NCBI RefSeq assembly: GCF_902806685.2
Contig: NC_048550.1
Coordinates: 7,917,383-7,981,382, forward strand
DNA: 64,000 nucleotides
Direction of reading: 5' to 3'
Source of the DNA: Maniola hyperantus
Lineage: Eukaryota > Arthropoda > Insecta > Lepidoptera > Nymphalidae
Shown: positions 58,931 to 64,000 of the stretch, piece by piece
How positions within the stretch are numbered: the first letter of the stretch is position 1
Layout: each line of letters opens with the position of its first letter
The notes under the pieces: model-generated
What the model was told of the DNA's origin: nothing
Seen by the model: only the letters and a program-made list of their open reading frames with translations
Database searches by the model: none
Made by a program: the position numbers and the translations under genes

Positions 58931-59409
58931 TCCTTTTAAGAGCAAAGTAAGCGGAGAATTAATGTGTGAAATTATCAAGTTTAACAAGACTACTCTGCGA
59001 TTCGCTTTTGAGTTATCCTATCACAGAAAGAACAAAATAGGATAAGTACAAAACAATTCTTATGCCAATCCTATTTCGCCCGGTTTCCATTCCGCACGGT
59101 ACATCAATTATTATTAGATCATTTCGATGGTAGGAAACCACGAATTACATACTTTATACATGTACACGAGTGGCGGAAAGAGATAGTCAATCGATCGCGT
59201 GAAAGGAACAAATCGTTTTGGGAGCGTTCCGGCAATTGAATGTTTAGTCTTATCCGGAGGAGCAGGGTTGTCAAGTCTCAACAATTTCCGGCACCATTTC
59301 TTGGGAGCAATGGCTTGATTACCCAGCCGTACTATTCGTTCCAGAAGGCATGTCAACAGTCAATGATAATAGTTTTATTCAATCCGTGCATTTACTTACG
59401 ATTACTTAG

Positions 59410-59630
59410 TTACTAGATGATGCCCGCGAACTTCGTGCACGTGGATTAGTGTTTTTAAAAACCCGTGGGAACACTTTGATTTTCCGGGACAAAAAGTAGC
59501 CTAAGTCCGTCCACATGATGTAAGCTAACTCTGTATCAAAAATCATCAAAATTAATTAGGTTGGTCATGAAAAGCTAGAAGATAGACAAACACACTTTCG
59601 CATTTATAATATTAATATGATAGTATGGAT
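59410..59630 (+). repeat. 'GATGCCCGCG'-family repeat
   Basis: CTAGATGATGCCCGCGAACT to CACTTTCGCATTTATAATAT. Confidence 0.8.
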
Positions 59631-60119
59631 TAGGATTTCGACAATTTATTTCTCGGGATTAATAAGAGCAGGCAGTATACTTCATAACTGTAACTAGGCA
59701 GAATTGATCTGGTTTAAACTTACACTCAAATCTATAATTAGTTAGTTAGGCTATGTAGTACTACAGTTATTGATTTAAACTAGCGGTAAGAAATCTCTAT
59801 TTCTACCCTAGTCTACACAAAAAAGTTGTTCTTCTAGTTTTCGACAAAACGTGTTAAAAGCATGTCAAATGTAAAACTTCTATTATTTTGTCTCTCATTT
59901 ATCAATAAATTTTTTTCACGTATTTACAAGTTCTATATGAAACTCTCATTGCAATTTGTTTTTGGTGTAAACGAAATTTGGTGTAAAATGGCAACAATAA
60001 GTACATTTTTAAACCTTGGTGTAAAAAAAGCAGTGTTAGGTTGACAAAATATTCGTTCATGTTCTGAAACTTCGAACCTGTAATCCTTTGTAATATTTGT
60101 ATTGGCCCGGTAAGTCTGG

Positions 60120-60320
60120 TAAATGGTGATTTCTGGCGACACTAAAACGGGGGTGGTTCGTGGGTCGTCGGCAACAATGGAGTAATAAATCACGTATGGG
60201 GCGCGCGTGCCGACGACCGGCCGCGGCGGCGCGGCGTCCGGTGGCGGTCGACTGCCGGCATCTTCGCGACACCTTCAAAGGAGCCGCCGAGTCTCAGCCC
60301 CGTGTCTGTGCTTACTCGCC
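60120..60320. promoter_or_regulatory. CpG-rich patch upstream of the Atrophin exons
   Basis: This is the only strongly GC-rich stretch between 57.8 and 64 kb. On the minus strand it contains an ATG in a fair context (GCGAAG-ATG at 60264) opening 23 codons rich in Arg. The octamer ATGCAAAT lies at 60363. It could be an internal Atrophin promoter or first exon, but no donor in the phase needed to join directly to 57715 is evident. Confidence 0.25.
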
Positions 60321-60564
60321 TTTTGTAATAGACACCCGCCTTGACTCAAACGATGACATGATATGCAAATAAGCGCCTTTTAAAATGCAAATTGTATACC
60401 GTTATGCAGGTATTATTAAGTTGATAATAAACTCTTATGATTAAGATGCATGCATAATGTAACTTAATTTGATATTAAAAGAACCTGTTATTATCGTCAT
60501 AATGCCACAATTTAAAGTCTGTATTAATATTTAATTATTTGGCACATACCTACACTACGGGGCC

Positions 60565-60735
60565 GAAAGTATTGTACATCGATCTTTAGAAAGAGATAGC
60601 GGTTCCTTAAAGCAAAAGCGTTGTTTTTGTCGTTGAGACCAACAAAACGTCTCATAGGTATGAGTGACGAGACAACGCTCTTACAAACCCGAAATCTCAT
60701 TCTAAAGGTCGATGTACAATATTTCTTGCCGGCGA
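60565..60735. repeat. Palindromic MITE, about 170 bp (family E)
   Basis: AAGTATTGTACATCGATCTT and the complement of AGGTCGATGTACAATATTTC are inverted ends. CGTTGTTTTTGTCGTTGAG and GACGAGACAACGCTC are inside. Confidence 0.8.
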
Positions 60736-60739
60736 CAGT

Positions 60740-61675
60740 ACTCGGTTTCTAGCATCTTTTAGTAAATATAGGTATTCCTTGATATAATATTTTCCTTGTT
60801 AGCACGCCATCGCACCGTAGGTCCTTTATGCAATCGGTATCGTACGATAAATCACGATTAGGACTGCTTAATAATAAAAATTAAAATATTAATAAGTTTT
60901 TAATGACCGCATATAGGTATAAGAGGTCGCTATAAACTATTAAAATATGTCAAAGTCGTTAATGATTTACATTTGCAAACGGATCGCAATTTAACCTTTA
61001 GAAAACATTTAAGTTACAATATAAATTTTCTGGTAATTTTTTCGCCATCAGAAAAATATTATGTTGTTGAAAACTCGTTGAGCTGACAAATGATATCAGA
61101 TAGCATATTTTACTTCATCAGTTTAATAAAATATGTTATCTGGTATCATTTTTTCAGAGGAAAAGATTGCACTGTTTAAAAGAAAATATATAGGCCACGG
61201 TTATTTGCCAAGATGACATTATTCATAAAGTTTCAATCGTTTTCCTTCTTGCAAAAGAATTCTTACTTATGTTAAAAATTAAAATAAGTTTATTTTAATT
61301 TTATGATGTCTTAAAATAAATAATACTACGTTTCTACTAATAACTTTTAACTGGCTAGCCGAGCGATGTTACATTTTATCTAAGGCTCAGGGAAATAATA
61401 TATAAATGAGAAATGTTATCGTTGTAGAATTTACATTCCAGTGATTTTTTTGTTTGTTTTATGAATGTTGGCCACTTGTCAAAACCACTTAACATTAAAA
61501 TAGATAATCTCAGAGATATTAGCGCGATGAGTGATGTCGCGTCGACAAGTAATTATAGTTCCGTTGCCCGACCGAGAGGAAAACGCGCGAGTTTAAATAA
61601 ACCAGCAATAAAAATAAGCGGTCCCATTAGTCACCGCTGTCAAAATAAATAAAAAACATGGGAAACTATTAGAAA
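60740..61675. other. AT-rich sequence with one short frame
   Basis: A 63-codon plus-strand frame (61461-61652; MNVGHLSKPLNIKIDN...) matches no family I know. Nothing else was recognised. Confidence 0.3.
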
Positions 61676-61677
61676 AA

Positions 61678-61928
61678 AAATTGGTCCAGTGCGAGTCGGA
61701 CTCGCATACGAAGGGTTCCGCAACATCGTACAAGAAATAACACTTTTAATTTCATGGCGGCCATTTTGAATTTTTATTATTTGTTGTATAGAAATACACA
61801 TTCTGTAAAAATTTCAACTCTCTACGTGTACGGTTCACGAGTTACAGTCCACTGACAGATAGACGGACGGACGGACAGCGGGTAAAAGGGTCCCGTCGGC
61901 ACTCTTCGGGTACGGAACTCTAAAAATG
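61678..61928 (+). repeat. 'TGCGAGTC' repeat variant
   Basis: CCAGTGCGAGTCGGACTCGC, CATGGCGGCCATTTTGAATT, and a GACGGACGGACGGACAG tract ending in GGGTACGGAACTCTAAAAA. Confidence 0.75.
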
Positions 61929-61929
61929 C

Positions 61930-62615
61930 AGAGCAACACGGTTGTTTTCAAAGCTCTTAATATTAATAAGACACGAAATGGAAACGATCAAGCGCGAGTT
62001 GTAGTTAAATTGTGATAGATTAATAATTATTACGAATGAAATTCATTACACAAATTTTTTTACTGTTTCTTTTATGACTTTGAAGTTATCTGATAATTAA
62101 TTAACGAAAAGAAATTTAACGAATAATTGATATTGAATTAAGTATAGTTTTTGCATTTCACGAGGGCGAGTGGCTCATGTTTGTGTTTAAGTCGTATCAG
62201 TATAAGTAAGGTACATACACTAAATGTGTGCGTTTGCGAGCGCTTGCTCGCGACTGATTGGTCCGACATGCACGCACACTTACGCAATGTCCATGTAAAC
62301 GACGTAACCACAAGTAAAGTTCACTCGTCTTCGTGAATTGCAAGAACTGTATTAGAAACTCAAGCCGCGGATTCAGTGCGTCTCCACTAGGACTCCCACG
62401 TGACTCCCACTGATGCGAACTGGGGAGGAGGAGAGGAGAAAAAACGACATGATAGCTTTTCGCCCCTCATTCGCAATTCTAATACTTTGCAAACTTTTAA
62501 TAGGATAGAACTTAAAATTCAACGAGAATTTCGTATAAAAGTTCAAACAGCGGCTTGCGATCCTATCCTTCGGCGACTTTCTAATAATGGTCTGCGGTCT
62601 ACGGATTTCAACTAT
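61930..62615. other. Intergenic or intronic sequence
   Basis: A moderately GC-rich patch at 62160-62440 holds several short frames. None is supported as an exon. Confidence 0.3.
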
Positions 62616-62619
62616 AATA

Positions 62620-62820
62620 TACTAGCTGATGCCCGCGACTTCGGCCGCGTGGATTTTGATGCGACTCTTTGATTTTCCGGGATAAAAAGTACTTAGGTAC
62701 TCTCCGTCCTTTCAATTATCTCTATGCCAAAAATCAAGTCGATTGGTTGCTTAGTTAGAGCGTGAATGGAGGACAAACAAACAAACACACTTTCGCATTT
62801 ATAATATTATTAGTATTAGT
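62620..62820 (+). repeat. 'GATGCCCGCG'-family repeat
   Basis: CTAGCTGATGCCCGCGACTT to CACTTTCGCATTTATAATAT, followed by (TAG)n. Confidence 0.85.
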
Positions 62821-63086
62821 AGTAGTAGTATTTGATTAAGTTATAAGCTTCAAACAAACCGGTCATAGTCTACAACAGTCGTAATAACTCATTTAGGCAG
62901 TTTTAATGTAAGCATTCCATAATTCAGTATAGTTCAGTGGTAGAATTTAAGTAATATTTTGCCTGCTATAGAAAAATTATGTTTTTATTGTTGATGTTAA
63001 TATCATCTGGTCTATAAATTTAAATAACAAAAATAAAATAAAATCAACCTTTTATCTGCGTGTTTCGTAATAATGTGAGATATATA

Positions 63087-63123
63087 CTACTAAATGATGC
63101 CGCGGGCATCATTTAGTAGTACG
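63087..63123. repeat. Perfect 17-bp inverted repeat
   Basis: TACTACTAAATGATGCC, three bases (GCG), then its exact complement. Each arm looks like a head of the 'GATGCCCGCG' family. Confidence 0.9.
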
Positions 63124-63634
63124 TACGAGTACGACGTTGTTGAATATAATCAAATATATTATGTTTCTAAAACCGGATGGATAAAACCTGCACACAGAAA
63201 AAGTAGCAAACAGTTTCGACTCGACTGGCTTCTAATGCCACCGGCACCGGCTTCAGATTCTACCTGTCGTAAAAATTGCAATCTACTGTTTGTTGCAAAA
63301 CAACACGTGTTATTTCATTCTATATAATATATCCATATCTATTAATATTATACTTTTTTCCTTTTTTTAAATGATTTTTTTCAAAATTGAAAACATTGCA
63401 ATAAAACTTAAAGCTAGGCCTTAGCTAATTACTATACAAACCATGCTCGCGTGGAATGGTGCCAAGAATACTGGCTGCATTGCCGCGCTGGACAGCCAGG
63501 CTGATCCGTTGCGAAAAAAATGAGCCAGCCCTTCTGTCACTATATGAGGTTATTAATCGCGGTGAAATCTCTCGTAAAAATTGTTTAAACTCCATATAGC
63601 CCCAGGATTTAATTTTTATTATTGTTGAATCTAA

Positions 63635-63945
63635 TATTATAAATACGAAAGTGTGTATGTCTGTCTGAATGCTACCTTTTCATGGCTCAGCCGTTTAAAC
63701 GATTTTGACGAAATTTGGTACAGATATAGCATCCCGGGGAAGGACATAGGCTAATTCTGGTCGCAGAAGTTCAAACAGTTCACACGGGATTTTAGAAAAC
63801 CTAAATCTACATAAGACGAAGTCATCAACTACTTGTTATAGAAATACCTTGCACCTTGGAGATTGACATAGACTAGGTTCCTACTTTTTATCCCGTAAAA
63901 TCAAAAAGTTCCCACGGGATTTTTAAAAACCTTGAGACCAAAGAA
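63635..63945 (-). repeat. Two adjacent 'GATGCCCGCG'-related copies
   Basis: AATACGAAAGTGTGTATGTC, CGATTTTGACGAAATTTGG and GAAAACCTAAATCTAC make the first. GATTGACATAGACTAGG with GTTCCCACGGGATTTTTAA begins the second. Confidence 0.7.
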
Positions 63946-64000
63946 TAAACATTAAGATAATTTCAATTCAATTAATAACTATATAACTCAAGCTGCCGGA

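Noticed and set aside
59114..59356. 80-codon minus frame in the Atrophin intron
   Set aside because: No recognised domain, and no splice site in a usable phase for Atrophin was found at its ends.

Overview
The window looks like nuclear DNA of a moth or butterfly (Lepidoptera). The background is AT-rich, and the genes have canonical GT-AG introns. Dense interspersed repeats of kinds typical of lepidopteran genomes fill the introns and intergenic space: tRNA-derived SINEs, short 'GATGCCCGCG' repeats, 'TGCGAGTC' repeats, RTE and CR1/Jockey-type LINE tails, and palindromic MITEs. No bacterial, CRISPR or phage features are present. The species cannot be named from the sequence alone.

Layout: 1-15.3 kb is a gene-poor, repeat-filled stretch. 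15.31-18.31 kb (minus) holds a complete three-exon neuropeptide precursor that ends in RCYFNAVTCF, an allatostatin double C (AstCC, the arthropod somatostatin-like family). 18.3-28.2 kb is again mostly repeats, with a candidate TATA promoter near 25.7 kb. 28.27-34.05 kb (plus) is RnpS1, a splicing and exon-junction-complex factor. 34.20-42.36 kb (minus) is the complete ten-exon checkpoint clamp loader Rad17. 44.01-46.34 kb (plus) is the complete three-exon complex I subunit NDUFS7/ND-20. 49.71-57.72 kb (minus) holds the C-terminal nine exons of Atrophin (Grunge); its upstream exons lie beyond the window or were not found between 57.7 and 64 kb.

RnpS1 and Rad17 converge. Their poly(A) signals lie about 30 bases apart on opposite strands, so their transcripts probably abut or overlap. 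Rad17 and NDUFS7 are divergent across 1.6 kb, and NDUFS7 and Atrophin are convergent. The five genes have unrelated jobs (neuropeptide signalling, splicing, DNA damage checkpoint, respiration, transcriptional corepression), so this is ordinary eukaryotic neighbourhood rather than a pathway cluster.

All exon coordinates were derived by reading splice sites and checking phase from exon to exon. For every gene the exon lengths sum to an open frame. The weakest point is the first coding exon of RnpS1. No convincing new molecular system was found. The most useful observations are the AstCC gene, the optional last exon of RnpS1 with its tail-to-tail neighbour, a 1.34 kb fold-back element inside Rad17, and several MITEs with clear target-site duplications.
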